Of a stretch of DNA of 64,000 nucleotides, positions 1 to 8,703 are shown one piece after another. This DNA comes from Bacillota bacterium (GTDB lineage Bacteria; Bacillota; Sulfobacillia; Sulfobacillales; Sulfobacillaceae): the NCBI GenBank assembly GCA_026627065.1, contig JAPNUO010000006.1:1-64000 (forward strand), written 5' to 3'. The position numbers and the translations under genes are program-made. A model generated the notes under the pieces. That model saw only the letters and a program-made list of their open reading frames with translations, had not been told where the DNA came from and did no database searches. Positions within the stretch are counted from its first letter, which is position 1; every line of letters starts with the position of its first letter.

Positions 1-91
1 ACTCTCTCACTCTCGGGCGCGCGCCCGCGCCCAACGGATGATATAGTTTTCAAGGACCGACCCTGTCTCGCGACAGCTCGATTATCGTATC

Positions 92-126
92 ACCCCGATT
101 TGAGAAAATCAAGGGGTTTTTCTTTT
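92..126 (+). terminator. Terminator-like hairpin
   Basis: Arms ACCCCGATTT and AAATC-AA-GGGGT form a stem with a two-base bulge, followed by a T-rich run. A small CTGTC/GACAG hairpin precedes it at 63-76. It probably ends a plus-strand transcript that starts outside the window. The rest of 1-401 shows no convincing gene on either strand. Confidence 0.4.
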
Positions 127-401
127 CTGTCGGCAATTTTGATCTCGGAGCAACTGCAGACCTGCTGTTTTTTGCGCACACCATACGAGAAGGCTTCGCG
201 CTGCGGGGCTGCCACAAAGGAAGAGCTTCCGGGGACGTGTTATGGCCATCGGGTTTAGCGCCGAAACCGCATCGATTTCACGGAAAACTTGCTCTTAAGC
301 TGTTCCGGCCAACCCTCGCTTCCTTACATGGGGTGTCTTTGTGGGAATCTCGCGTTTCTGGGCGAACGTTTCAGCATAAGCTACCGGGGCCTGCATCATC
401 A

Positions 402-1538
402 TTACTCCAGAAAGTCCCAAATCTTCGGGTCCTCAATGCCCAGGCGCCAGAGCGCAATGCCCCTCAGTTCGTAGCCAGACACCAGGTGAATCTTCGCCAA
501 AAGCCCCGAGGTGTTGTCAAACCACACCGAATGCAACTGGCCATCCTGAATGTAGACAAAATGATTCGCGTTTGGCGACGCGCCATATTGCTTGGCCAAG
601 GCTTCCGCTTGCTGATAGCTGAGCGCCGCCGCCGGCCCGTCGCCCGACCAATCGTACCCATAGCCTGGGATCCCTAAGATAACCTTGGAGGGGGGAACGA
701 CTGAAATCGTGTAGTTCAGCACTTGCTTCACCCAGGCGGGCGACGCAATCGGGCCGGGCGCGCCTCCCGCATAGTGTTCGTCGTACGCCATGATCATCAA
801 GAGATCGCTGGAGCGCCCCAAGGCCCGGTAGTTATAGGCGCCGGTCCAACTGTTGGTAGGCTGGTTGGCCGTTTCCGCCGGCACCGAGAGCGTCACGTAA
901 TAGCCGTGCTGGTGAAAGGTGTGCGCCAATTCGGCCACAAACGAGCTAAACGCATTGCGCTCCGACGGCGCAATCCCTTCCCAGTCCAAGTTGACTCCGT
1001 CGTAACCATTAGCCTCCACCAGGGTCAGCATGTTGTCGATCGCCCGCCGACGGGCCGTGGGCGAGTTGAGCAGCGGCCCGAAGACGGCCTGCCCCGCCAT
1101 ATTCTCCACCAGGGCAAATGTCCAGAGGTTGTGCTCTTCGGCCAGCTTCAGCACATCTGGCTCGGTTGACCCGGTAATGCTGCCGTTGGCATTAATCTGA
1201 TACCAAAAGGGAATAATGCCGGTGAGCACGGGCAGATAATGGCGCAACATCTCGAGCGCGCTTTGGGCATCGCCGGGGTCGTAAAAGTAGCCCAGCACCA
1301 TTCCCTGCGGCAACCCGCTGATCGGCCGCGCCGTGCGAGGCGGCAAAGCCAACGCGATCCGCCGTGCGCGCCGAAGAGACGGCGCGGCAATTTTACGGGA
1401 TAACGCCGCCGCCATGCCTTTCACGTCCGGGAGCCATCGCGGCCCCTGCAGCACCGCCACGCCCATGGCCACCGCTGTGACGGAGGCCCAGAGGCCCAGG
1501 ACTCGTCCCCTTTTTAGCCGGATACTCGCCAAGCCCAC
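402..1538 (-). CDS. Membrane-anchored glycoside hydrolase family 18 protein
   Basis: This 378-residue protein starts with one hydrophobic segment (about residues 14-32), then a linker, then a GH18 barrel. The catalytic signature DGVNLDWE lies near residues 180-187 and its terminal Glu is the expected acid/base. Bacterial relatives (the YaaH/YdhD type) act on N-acetylglucosamine polymers of the cell wall or spore cortex, so a cell-surface role is likely; substrate is not shown. I chose the GTG at 1538 because GGAGGG lies six bases upstream, whereas the ATG at 1580 has no ribosome binding site. No LysM domain is visible. It is read in the same direction as the PAP2-like gene 59 bases upstream. 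Confidence 0.8.
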   Translation of the reverse strand: MGLASIRLKRGRVLGLWASVTAVAMGVAVLQGPRWLPDVKGMAAALSRKIAAPSLRRARRIALALPPRTARPISGLPQGMVLGYFYDPGDAQSALEMLRHYLPVLTGIIPFWYQINANGSITGSTEPDVLKLAEEHNLWTFALVENMAGQAVFGPLLNSPTARRRAIDNMLTLVEANGYDGVNLDWEGIAPSERNAFSSFVAELAHTFHQHGYYVTLSVPAETANQPTNSWTGAYNYRALGRSSDLLMIMAYDEHYAGGAPGPIASPAWVKQVLNYTISVVPPSKVILGIPGYGYDWSGDGPAAALSYQQAEALAKQYGASPNANHFVYIQDGQLHSVWFDNTSGLLAKIHLVSGYELRGIALWRLGIEDPKIWDFLE

Positions 1539-1597
1539 GCAAATCCCTCCAATGAAGGATATGCGGGGACGCCGAGCCATAGACTGTCATCTGGTGT

Positions 1598-2188
1598 CTA
1601 AACACCAACAGCCATGCCCCAGCAGAGCCAGGCGATAGCTAAGGCCAGCCCCCCTGCCACGGCTCCGGCGATCACTTGGTCCCACGTATGCCGTTTTAAG
1701 GCAAGGCGGGCCCAGGCGACCGCCACCGGCACCCAGGCCACCGCGAGCGCCGCGGGAAGACCCCACACCAATGCAGCCAGCCCAAAAATGCCGACCGTGC
1801 CCCCCACATGGAGCGAGATCTTCCACCAAAATCCCACCAGGGTCGACAACGCCAGCCATATCGCGATGGCCGAAACGCTAAAACGCAAAAACGCCGGAAA
1901 GGACAAGCCCCAAGCGGAAGCGGCGGTCGCCGACGCAAAGCCCACCACCCCCGGCATGTACGTCCGGCGTTCCTCGCGCCGCGAGACGTCCAAGTCGGAC
2001 CAAATGCCCCGGGCATGGCCCCATAAGAGCAGGGCCGCCGGCCCTAACACCAGCCCCACCCATACGACGAGAAGGCGTCCGGCCCACCCCGGCCGCCAAA
2101 GCGCTAGGCTTCCCAAAAACAACGTACAGTACACCAAAGGATTGAAGAGTGTCGATAAAATCGCGGCAATGCGATGTCCCGCGCTCAT
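1598..2188 (-). CDS. PAP2-like integral membrane phosphatase-related protein
   Basis: A 196-residue, very hydrophobic protein with about five or six membrane segments. The C-terminal motif KRHTWDQVIAG resembles the last PAP2 motif, and an earlier LHVGGT segment could be the equivalent of the PSGH motif. The His-to-Asp spacing is one residue shorter than in classical PAP2 enzymes, so catalysis is uncertain. Relatives dephosphorylate lipid phosphates or isoprenyl pyrophosphates. The ATG at 2188 is preceded by GGAGGTGGG, which fixes the start; an upstream in-frame extension is rich in Arg and Pro and is not believable. Confidence 0.6.
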   Translation of the reverse strand: MSAGHRIAAILSTLFNPLVYCTLFLGSLALWRPGWAGRLLVVWVGLVLGPAALLLWGHARGIWSDLDVSRREERRTYMPGVVGFASATAASAWGLSFPAFLRFSVSAIAIWLALSTLVGFWWKISLHVGGTVGIFGLAALVWGLPAALAVAWVPVAVAWARLALKRHTWDQVIAGAVAGGLALAIAWLCWGMAVGV

Positions 2189-2318
2189 CTTTCCCACCTC
2201 CCCTTCCCATTTCTTGGCGCTGGGCCGAATTCCTGCCGGCCTTAACGAAGGGAGAAAGAAAAAAGGGGAAAAGGAGGTACGGTCCGTGCGGCACGCCCTA
2301 GGAAAGCGCGCGTCAATC

Positions 2319-3662
2319 CTAAGACAGGGAGCCCACGGAGGATGGCCGGCGCGACGACGCCTTAATCCGCGGCACCACCCGGCGCACGTACACGACGGCT
2401 GCGATGAAGAGAATGCCAAAAAAGATCACGGCCCACGGAATGCCGCCGGCCCTGGCGGGGGTCAACAAGGCCTCCACGCCTAGGCCCACGAATAAAAGCG
2501 CCATGAGTGCCGGGACCACCGGATATCCCAGCACATGAAAGGGACGGGCGCGCGCAGGTTCGCGCCGCCTCAGAGAAATCACCAGCCAGGAGCTCATGGC
2601 GTACATCAGCGACTCCACGCCGGCCCCGGCGTTTATGAGCACCGTGTATTGGCCGGTAAGGTACACGACCACGGCCAGGACCAGGGACACCCCCGCCAGC
2701 GCCAGCAATCCGTTGGCCGGGACCAGCCGCCCGTTCAGGCGCGCAAACCATCGCGGCAGAATGCGCTCCCGCGCCAAGGCATACAAAAACCGGCTAGCGG
2801 TCAGGAGGCCTCCGTTAAACGTGGTCATTGCCGTGGTAAGCGTCATGATCGTCATCCACCAAAAGCCCATCGGCCCCAAGGCGCGCATGCCCACCAGCAG
2901 CTGGGGGATGAGGCTGGACTTCAGCGCCGCCGCGTGCGGGTACACCACCGTCAAGGCCAGCGAAAACAGACCGAAAGCAATGGCAATGCAGCCGAGGGCA
3001 ATAAACATGCCCTGGGGAATGGCCCGGGCATCCTGGAACTCCTCCGCCAGGGGAGTCACCCACTCAAACCCGGCGAAGATAAAAATGCCGAGCGCCACCG
3101 CATCAAACCAGTGCGGCCCCAGCGCCCAGTAGTGGTACCGGCTCAAGTGAGGGGTGCGGGCCAGCACAATGAGGGAAAACACCGTCAGCGTCCCCAAAAG
3201 CACAAAGGCGTTGATGTCTTGAACGCGGCCCGCCACCTTGATGCCCCGAAAATTCATCCAGGTCACCACGCCCAACAGGGCCGCGATCCAGATCAAGGCA
3301 GGCACTCCGGGCACCGCCCGCGAAAAGGTGCGCCCGAGCACAAAGGCATCCGCCGCTATCACAAACACCACGGTCAACACGTAGATAAAGGAGCTCACCA
3401 TCGACACCTGATCGTTCACGCCCCGGCGGATCCAGACGCGAATGGCCGCCGCCGACGGCAAGAACCCGTTGAGTTCGGCAAAGTTCGCCCCGGCAAAGAC
3501 GATCAGGCACCCGGCAATCAAAATCGCGAGCCACGCCGACTGCCCGCCCACATACTCGGCCACCTCCACCGCCGCCAAAAAATTCACGGCCGCCGAGGCC
3601 AAGCCGGCGCTGGTCGACACTGCCGTTCTGAGCGGCAACACGCGGGACAACCCTGTTTGCAT
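2319..3662 (-). CDS. APC-superfamily amino acid permease
   Basis: About 447 residues with roughly twelve membrane helices. The first helices carry the small-residue-rich entry typical of APC transporters (STSAGLASAAVNF), and FAGFEWVTPLAEEFQDARAIPQG matches the conserved region around helices 6-7. It probably imports an amino acid or polyamine by cation symport; substrate is unknown. It is the third gene of a tight unit: its alternative ATG at 3668 overlaps the SCP2-like stop as ATGA, while the ATG at 3662 is better spaced from GGGGA. Coupling suggests the substrate is linked to the two upstream genes. Confidence 0.8.
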   Translation of the reverse strand: MQTGLSRVLPLRTAVSTSAGLASAAVNFLAAVEVAEYVGGQSAWLAILIAGCLIVFAGANFAELNGFLPSAAAIRVWIRRGVNDQVSMVSSFIYVLTVVFVIAADAFVLGRTFSRAVPGVPALIWIAALLGVVTWMNFRGIKVAGRVQDINAFVLLGTLTVFSLIVLARTPHLSRYHYWALGPHWFDAVALGIFIFAGFEWVTPLAEEFQDARAIPQGMFIALGCIAIAFGLFSLALTVVYPHAAALKSSLIPQLLVGMRALGPMGFWWMTIMTLTTAMTTFNGGLLTASRFLYALARERILPRWFARLNGRLVPANGLLALAGVSLVLAVVVYLTGQYTVLINAGAGVESLMYAMSSWLVISLRRREPARARPFHVLGYPVVPALMALLFVGLGVEALLTPARAGGIPWAVIFFGILFIAAVVYVRRVVPRIKASSRRPSSVGSLS

Positions 3663-3664
3663 GG

Positions 3665-4006
3665 TCATTCTCCCCAGATGAGCAACGACAAAATGTCGAG
3701 GCGCATAATGTCGTCTTGGTGCCCCTTGACCAGCAACTCCCCCGCGTTGTAAGGCTCCGTCGGCGTCATTTGCCCCGAAAAGACGGCCGTCAAAATGGCC
3801 TCCTTGGCCTGAATCAGCATGTCGGGGTTTTCCACCGGGCCGCGGCCGGCGGACACCAGCCCGGCGTCGCTCACCAGGTAATGAAGGTCTCCCGTGTCCT
3901 CGGGTTCCAACTGGATGCGCCGCGTCCAGTCCCGATTCATTTCGCGAAGCCGCTGGTTTTGGTTGCATTCGCTAACAAATTTTTCCAATGCTTCTAATAG
4001 CGTCAT
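3665..4006 (-). CDS. SCP2 sterol-carrier-like small protein
   Basis: A 113-residue soluble protein resembling the SCP2 lipid-binding fold: a charged middle with paired strands (RRIQLEPEDTGDLHYLVSDAG), a conserved NPDMLIQAKEAILTAVFSGQMTPTEPYNAG-type region, and a short hydrophobic C-terminus. Members bind acyl chains or other hydrophobic ligands. The ATG at 4006 follows AAGGAGAG and overlaps the upstream stop as ATGA, so translation is coupled to the quinate dehydrogenase-like gene. The ligand cannot be told from sequence. Confidence 0.65.
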   Translation of the reverse strand: MTLLEALEKFVSECNQNQRLREMNRDWTRRIQLEPEDTGDLHYLVSDAGLVSAGRGPVENPDMLIQAKEAILTAVFSGQMTPTEPYNAGELLVKGHQDDIMRLDILSLLIWGE

Positions 4007-4920
4007 GAGATCTCTCCTTGGGGATGCGCTGAAAGCCATCGCTTGGTGCCTTGGAGCCCTGCGCGGGCCACCACCTCCGGCCAGTCCGGCTCGCCTGGCA
4101 GCACGCCGCTCACCGCCACCAGCGCCGCCTCAATCACATTGGTCCCGAAGCTCCGCCCGTCAACCACCGGCGTCGTGGTCACCAACAGCGAAACGCCCCG
4201 CGCCTGTAGGAGCGCCACGTCCTCGGGCGTCGTGGTGTTGGTAATCACCACTTTGCCGGCCAGCGCGTCCGGCAGGTAGCGGCGGATGTAGTGAAAGTCA
4301 CCGGCAATGATATCCGCGGCATCAAAGTATTCGCGAAACTTCGGATCGGCGTCGGCCACCTGCGCCTCGCCGACCGGATAGAGTTGGTGAAAGGGCAGCT
4401 TCACCCAGGAGGGCAACAGTTTGGCGGCTAACTCCTCCAGTTCCGCTGTCGTCCGGATGGGATAGTGAATATGGCTGGCAAAAATGAGATCCCCCGCGAC
4501 CAGCGAGTACCCCAGCCGCTCAAACGCTTCCGCCATGCCAAAGCGATCCATGCTGGAGACCATCAGGACCCGCTGTCCCGCGGCAATGGCCCCTTCTCGG
4601 TGAAGGGACTCAATCAGCGATCGCTCCCAGGTATCCTTCAGCCCGCTGCCGTCGACCACCGGCGTCAGTTTGGCGGATTCCGCCAGGCGGGCGGCATCCT
4701 GAATCTCATACCGGCGGCCTCGCACCACCAAGTACCGGTCAATGCCCCCCAAGCCAATGGCATCTACCCCCCCGTCCAGCGACCGAATGAGCGCGGCCGC
4801 CCGATCCAGATCGCCATCCGTCCCCTGCCGGCGCAGGCGCACCGTCTCCCCTAACAAGGACAGCGTCGCCTCGTGATCGCGCGTTCGGCTTCCCAAGCTT
4901 ACACTGACAACTGTTTTCAC
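4003..4920 (-). CDS. Quinate 5-dehydrogenase-like conserved protein
   Basis: A 305-residue soluble protein of a Bacillota family usually labelled quinate 5-dehydrogenase. Recognisable signatures are VVSVSLGSRTRDH at the N-terminus, GGVDAIGLGGIDRYL near residue 55, VVDGSGLKDTWER near 90 and TTPEDVALLQARGVSLLVTTTP in the C-terminal third. No classical Rossmann GxGxxG was seen, so the label should be treated as a family name rather than a proven activity. I chose the GTG at 4920, with GGAGG five bases upstream; a TATAAT box at 4959-4964 lies too close for any start further out. It heads a coupled unit with the SCP2-like and permease genes. Confidence 0.6.
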   Translation of the reverse strand: MKTVVSVSLGSRTRDHEATLSLLGETVRLRRQGTDGDLDRAAALIRSLDGGVDAIGLGGIDRYLVVRGRRYEIQDAARLAESAKLTPVVDGSGLKDTWERSLIESLHREGAIAAGQRVLMVSSMDRFGMAEAFERLGYSLVAGDLIFASHIHYPIRTTAELEELAAKLLPSWVKLPFHQLYPVGEAQVADADPKFREYFDAADIIAGDFHYIRRYLPDALAGKVVITNTTTPEDVALLQARGVSLLVTTTPVVDGRSFGTNVIEAALVAVSGVLPGEPDWPEVVARAGLQGTKRWLSAHPQGEIS

Positions 4921-4958
4921 CAAGGCCTCCATGCCGTGCACAAGATTGTACACAGCCA

Positions 4959-4988
4959 TTATAGGCAACGCACTGGCCGCTGGCCAGT
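4959..4988 (-). promoter_or_regulatory. Promoter -10 box with adjoining palindrome
   Basis: A perfect TATAAT (4959-4964, minus strand) lies 39 bases before the GTG of the quinate dehydrogenase-like gene. Directly upstream is a perfect inverted repeat ACTGGCC-GCT-GGCCAGT (4972-4988) covering the -35 area. It could be an operator. It also lies just downstream of lysS, so a terminator role is possible, but no T run follows. Confidence 0.5.
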
Positions 4989-5000
4989 CCGCGCCCCGTT

Positions 5001-6473
5001 TTACGCAAGAGGACGCATGGTGGGAAAGAAAATCACGTCGCGAATGGAGGGGCTATCCGTCATCAGCATCACCAGGCGGTCAATGCCGAGCCCCAGCCCG
5101 CCCGTCGGCGGCATGCCGTGCTCGAGCGCGAGGAGAAAGTCCTCGTCCAAGGGCGGCATTTCGTCGTTGCCCGCCAAACGCGCCTTTTGCTGCTCGATAA
5201 AGCGCTGGCGCTGATCGAGGGGATCGTTGAGCTCGGAAAAGGCATTTGCCAGTTCTCGTCCGGCCACAAACAGCTCAAAGCGCTCCGCCAGATGAGGCGC
5301 TTGGGGATCGCGTTTGGCCAGCGGGGAAATGTCCACCGGATGATGCCACAAAAAGGTCGGCTGCACGAGGTCCGGCTCGACCACTGCCCCCACAATCTTG
5401 TCCATCACCTGAGCCCGGTCAAAGCGGGGGTCTACTTGGATCCCGAGCCGTTGAGCCAGCGCATGGGCGTCTTCGCGGCTCTGGATGGTTTCCCACCGCA
5501 CCCCCGTCTTTTCGAACAGCCGCTCCACCAAATCCACGCGGGGATACGGGGGCGCCCAGTGAATCACGGTCCCTTGATACGGCACGTCGGGCGTGCCGAA
5601 CAAATGCACCGCCAACCCGCCGAGAAGCGACTCGGTCAGCTCCATCATGCCGTGGAAGTCGGTGTAGGCTTGATAGAGCTCGAGCATCGTGAATTCCGGG
5701 TTGTGGCGGGTGGAAATGCCTTCGTTGCGAAAAACCCGGCCGATTTCGTACACCCGGTCAATGCCGCCCACAATGAGCCGCTTCAAATGCAGTTCCAAGG
5801 CAATGCGAAGATACAGCGGCATGCCGAGCGCGTTATGGTACGTCTCAAACGGCCGGGCTTCGGTTCCGCCGGCAATGGTTTGCAGCACCGGCGTCTCGAC
5901 TTCCATGAAGCCGCGCCCTTTCAAAAACTCGCGAATATAGGCGAGGATCTCCGCGCGGATTTCAAAGACGCGGCGCACTTCGGGGTTGGCAATGAGGTCC
6001 AGATAGCGCTGGCGATAGCGCAAGTCAATGTTGGTCAGGCCGTGGCGCTTTTCGGGCAAGTCCCTCAGGCTTTTCGCCAGCACTTCCACAGCTTGCGCTT
6101 CCACGGTCACTTCTTGGCGCCGGGTCTTGAACACCGTACCTTCTACGCCCACAAAGTCGCCGAGATCGAGGTCGTCCAAGAGCTCGTAGGTCGACGGGCC
6201 CAAGACGTCTTCCCGCCAATGGGTCTGAATCCGCCCGCTGGTATCCCGGAGATCAATAAAGGCGGCGCGCCCGTGGCGCCGCATTGCGGTAATGCGGCCC
6301 GCCACCCGCACCACGTGTCCCTCGTACGCTTCAAATTGCGAGACCACCTGTTCGGCTAAGGCGGTCACCTCATAGCGCGTTGCACGATAGGGCTCAATGC
6401 CCCGTTCCCGCAAGTGCTGAAGCTTTTGAAGTCGCACCTCCCGTGGACTAAAACGATGATCTTGTTCGCTCAC
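5001..6473 (-). CDS. lysS: Lysyl-tRNA synthetase, class II
   Basis: A 490-residue class II enzyme charging tRNA-Lys in the cytoplasm. The N-terminal OB-fold anticodon-binding domain (about residues 50-150, VVRVAGRITAMRRHGRAAFIDL) precedes the catalytic core with motif 2 (FRNEGISTRHNPEFTMLE) and motif 3 (GLGLGIDRLVM). Length is normal for the family. The start is the GTG at 6473 with GGAGG spaced five bases; an in-frame GTG at 6488 lacks such a site. It sits 21 bases after greA, a common pairing in Bacillota. Confidence 0.97.
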   Translation of the reverse strand: MSEQDHRFSPREVRLQKLQHLRERGIEPYRATRYEVTALAEQVVSQFEAYEGHVVRVAGRITAMRRHGRAAFIDLRDTSGRIQTHWREDVLGPSTYELLDDLDLGDFVGVEGTVFKTRRQEVTVEAQAVEVLAKSLRDLPEKRHGLTNIDLRYRQRYLDLIANPEVRRVFEIRAEILAYIREFLKGRGFMEVETPVLQTIAGGTEARPFETYHNALGMPLYLRIALELHLKRLIVGGIDRVYEIGRVFRNEGISTRHNPEFTMLELYQAYTDFHGMMELTESLLGGLAVHLFGTPDVPYQGTVIHWAPPYPRVDLVERLFEKTGVRWETIQSREDAHALAQRLGIQVDPRFDRAQVMDKIVGAVVEPDLVQPTFLWHHPVDISPLAKRDPQAPHLAERFELFVAGRELANAFSELNDPLDQRQRFIEQQKARLAGNDEMPPLDEDFLLALEHGMPPTGGLGLGIDRLVMLMTDSPSIRDVIFFPTMRPLA

Positions 6474-6494
6474 AGAACCCTCCTGCACCGATCG

Positions 6495-6968
6495 CTAAGA
6501 GATTTTGAGGATTTCTAACCGAATTTTTCCGACCGGCGCGCTGACTTCCACTTGATCGCCGACTTTGGCTCCCATGAGCGCTTTTCCGACCGGGGATTCG
6601 TTGGAAATGCGATTTTTCATGGGATCTGCTTCCGTCGCGCCCACGATCACGTATTCCTCTTCGATGTTTTCTTCGAGATCCTTGACGGTCACCCGCGAAC
6701 CGATGTGCACCACGTTGGGATCTTCCTTGTCGGACTCCACCACCCGCGCCTGGCGGAGCATCTTCTCCAACGTCTGAATCCGCCCCTCGATAAACGCTTG
6801 TTCATTCTTGGCATCCTCATATTCCGAGTTTTCCGAGATATCCCCGAATTCCCGGGCGGTCTTAATGCGCTCGGCCACTTCGCGACGCTTCACCGTCGTC
6901 AAGTGCTCTAGCTCCGCTTCCAGTTTCTTTAATCCTTCCGGCGACATCAACAGTTCTTTATCAGCCAT
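6495..6968 (-). CDS. greA: Transcription elongation factor GreA
   Basis: A 157-residue protein with the full GreA layout: an N-terminal coiled coil ending in the acidic tip ([18 protein letters not shown]) and a C-terminal FKBP-like domain ([19 protein letters not shown]). It rescues backtracked RNA polymerase by stimulating transcript cleavage. The ATG at 6968 follows AGAGAGGG. It lies upstream of lysS and probably shares its transcript. Confidence 0.96.
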   Translation of the reverse strand: MADKELLMSPEGLKKLEAELEHLTTVKRREVAERIKTAREFGDISENSEYEDAKNEQAFIEGRIQTLEKMLRQARVVESDKEDPNVVHIGSRVTVKDLEENIEEEYVIVGATEADPMKNRISNESPVGKALMGAKVGDQVEVSAPVGKIRLEILKIS

Positions 6969-7101
6969 CGGTATCCCTCTCTCTACAATGACGGTTGTCG
7001 TGTGCCCCGAGCCTCCTCGCGGACGCCGACGGGCTTTCTCGTCACACGATGGTACGTCGAACAACTGCCCCCTATGCCTTTGAATTGCCTCGCGGCGGCT
7101 T

Positions 7102-7644
7102 TTAGGCGTCCGGCCCGCGAGACTCGACTTCCTTAATGATGGATTCTAGCACGTTCACATCCACCGTGACATCCCGCTCCAAGGGCGTTTCGCCCAAAAT
7201 GACGGGAATCACCGCCCGCACGTCCAGCAGCGCGGTCAAGAGGCGCACCCGCGCGTTCGACGCCATCAAAATGACGGTGTCGTAGGAACGCACCTTCTGC
7301 GCCAGCCGAAAGATCTCGTTGATCAGCTCCACGCCCGTCCGCGACTCGGCAAAAGCCCGGCGCTCACGGTCGGTCATCAGCCACGCAAAATCCACGCCCC
7401 AACGCTGGCACAGGGCGTAGATGGCCTCCTTGTTGGCCACCGGAAAGCCGATGACGGCAATGGACCGGCCTCGCCGAAGCTCCCCCAGCGTTTCCAAGCG
7501 CGAGACGAACGCGCGGTCCAGCCCAAATTGCTGCGCCACCTCGGCCTGCGACAAGCCGCGCGAGCGCGCCCTCAAGATCTCTTCGACCATATTATTTATT
7601 TTCTGAAGGCTAATCAACTTTTCGCCAATTCGGATTAACTCCAC
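7102..7644 (-). CDS. Helix-turn-helix transcriptional regulator of the dusB-greA cluster
   Basis: A 180-residue protein with an N-terminal helix-turn-helix ([21 protein letters not shown], about residues 32-52) followed by an alpha/beta domain with a nucleotide-fold feel ([35 protein letters not shown]). Such proteins sit next to dusB and greA in several Bacillota but their target is unknown to me. The GTG at 7644 overlaps the last codons of dusB, with GAGGAA upstream, so it is translationally coupled to dusB. Confidence 0.65.
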   Translation of the reverse strand: MELIRIGEKLISLQKINNMVEEILRARSRGLSQAEVAQQFGLDRAFVSRLETLGELRRGRSIAVIGFPVANKEAIYALCQRWGVDFAWLMTDRERRAFAESRTGVELINEIFRLAQKVRSYDTVILMASNARVRLLTALLDVRAVIPVILGETPLERDVTVDVNVLESIIKEVESRGPDA

Positions 7645-8621
7645 GTCAATTCCTCGTCGCGCGCGTGATCGAGCCACTCGGCCACCAAGGCCTCGGCTTC
7701 CGCCCGGGTTTTCAGCTGCTGGCATCGCATGCGAAACTCTCGCGACCCCGGCGTTCCCTTCAAATACCAGGCAAGCTGCTTGCGCATTTCGGGAATGGCC
7801 ACCGCTTCTCCCTTGATCTCCACCATGCGGGCTAGATGCCAGAGCGCCATGGCGGCCCGCTCTTCCGCGGTCGGCGGCGGCAAATGCTCGCCCCGTTCCA
7901 GGAAGTACGCAATGCGCCGAAAGATCCACGGATCCCCAAACGCTGCCCGGCCCACCATGACGGCGTCCGCGCCGGTGGTTTCGAGCATCCGCACGGCATC
8001 CTCTGGCGTGGTCACATCCCCGTTGCCAATCAAGGGAATGCTGATACGCTCGCGCACTTGGCGAATGAAGTCCCAGTTGGCCGGCCTCACGTACTGGTCC
8101 GACCGCGTGCGGGCGTGCAGCGCAATGGCTTTCACACCCACCTGCTCAAAGCGCTCCGCCAGCCGCGGGGCGGTAATGCTGTCGTGATCCCATCCCGCCC
8201 GCATCTTGACCGTCACCGGCACGCGGACCGCCTGCACGACAGCCTCGGCCACCCGCACCGCCGTGTCCTCATCCTTCAGCAAAGCCGACCCGTCACCGTT
8301 CTTGACCACCTTGTTCACCGGGCAGCCCATGTTGATGTCGACAATGTCGGCCCCATGGCTCTCGGCCTCGCGAGCTGCCTCAGCCATAATGTCGGGATCG
8401 CTGCCGGCAATCTGAATCGCCACCGGCGACTCCCCCGGATCTAACTCCATGAGCCAATAACTCTTCGCACTTTTATGGGCCAGCGCGTTGGCGCTCACCA
8501 TTTCCGTGGTGCAGAGGGAGGCGCCCTGACTGCGCGAAATCGCCCGAAAGGCGCGATTCGACACGCCTGCCATGGGAGCGAGCAATATCGGGGGATCCAC
8601 CACGATATCGCCTATCCGCAT
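7635..8621 (-). CDS. dusB: tRNA-dihydrouridine synthase
   Basis: A 328-residue FMN-dependent enzyme that reduces uridine to dihydrouridine in tRNA. It has the FMN-barrel start LLAPMAGVSN, the catalytic Cys in INMGCPVNKVV (near residue 100), the KMRAGWD motif and the NGDVTTPEDA phosphate-binding region. Full length. Start ATG follows GAGGAGGG. An extended -10 promoter lies about 35 bases upstream, so the dusB unit is probably transcribed independently of coaX. Confidence 0.95.
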   Translation of the reverse strand: MRIGDIVVDPPILLAPMAGVSNRAFRAISRSQGASLCTTEMVSANALAHKSAKSYWLMELDPGESPVAIQIAGSDPDIMAEAAREAESHGADIVDINMGCPVNKVVKNGDGSALLKDEDTAVRVAEAVVQAVRVPVTVKMRAGWDHDSITAPRLAERFEQVGVKAIALHARTRSDQYVRPANWDFIRQVRERISIPLIGNGDVTTPEDAVRMLETTGADAVMVGRAAFGDPWIFRRIAYFLERGEHLPPPTAEERAAMALWHLARMVEIKGEAVAIPEMRKQLAWYLKGTPGSREFRMRCQQLKTRAEAEALVAEWLDHARDEELTWS

Positions 8622-8654
8622 AAAATCCCTCCTCGTCCAAAAAAGTGCCTAAAT

Positions 8655-8663
8655 ATTGTACCA
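8655..8663 (-). promoter_or_regulatory. Extended -10 promoter of dusB
   Basis: TGGTACAAT on the minus strand has the TGn extension plus a good TACAAT hexamer. It is placed 34 bases before the dusB start. No good -35 is seen, as expected for an extended -10 promoter. Confidence 0.5.
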
Positions 8664-8703
8664 CATTTTTGGATTTGCGGAGCCCCTGCACCCACTTTCG
8701 TCT

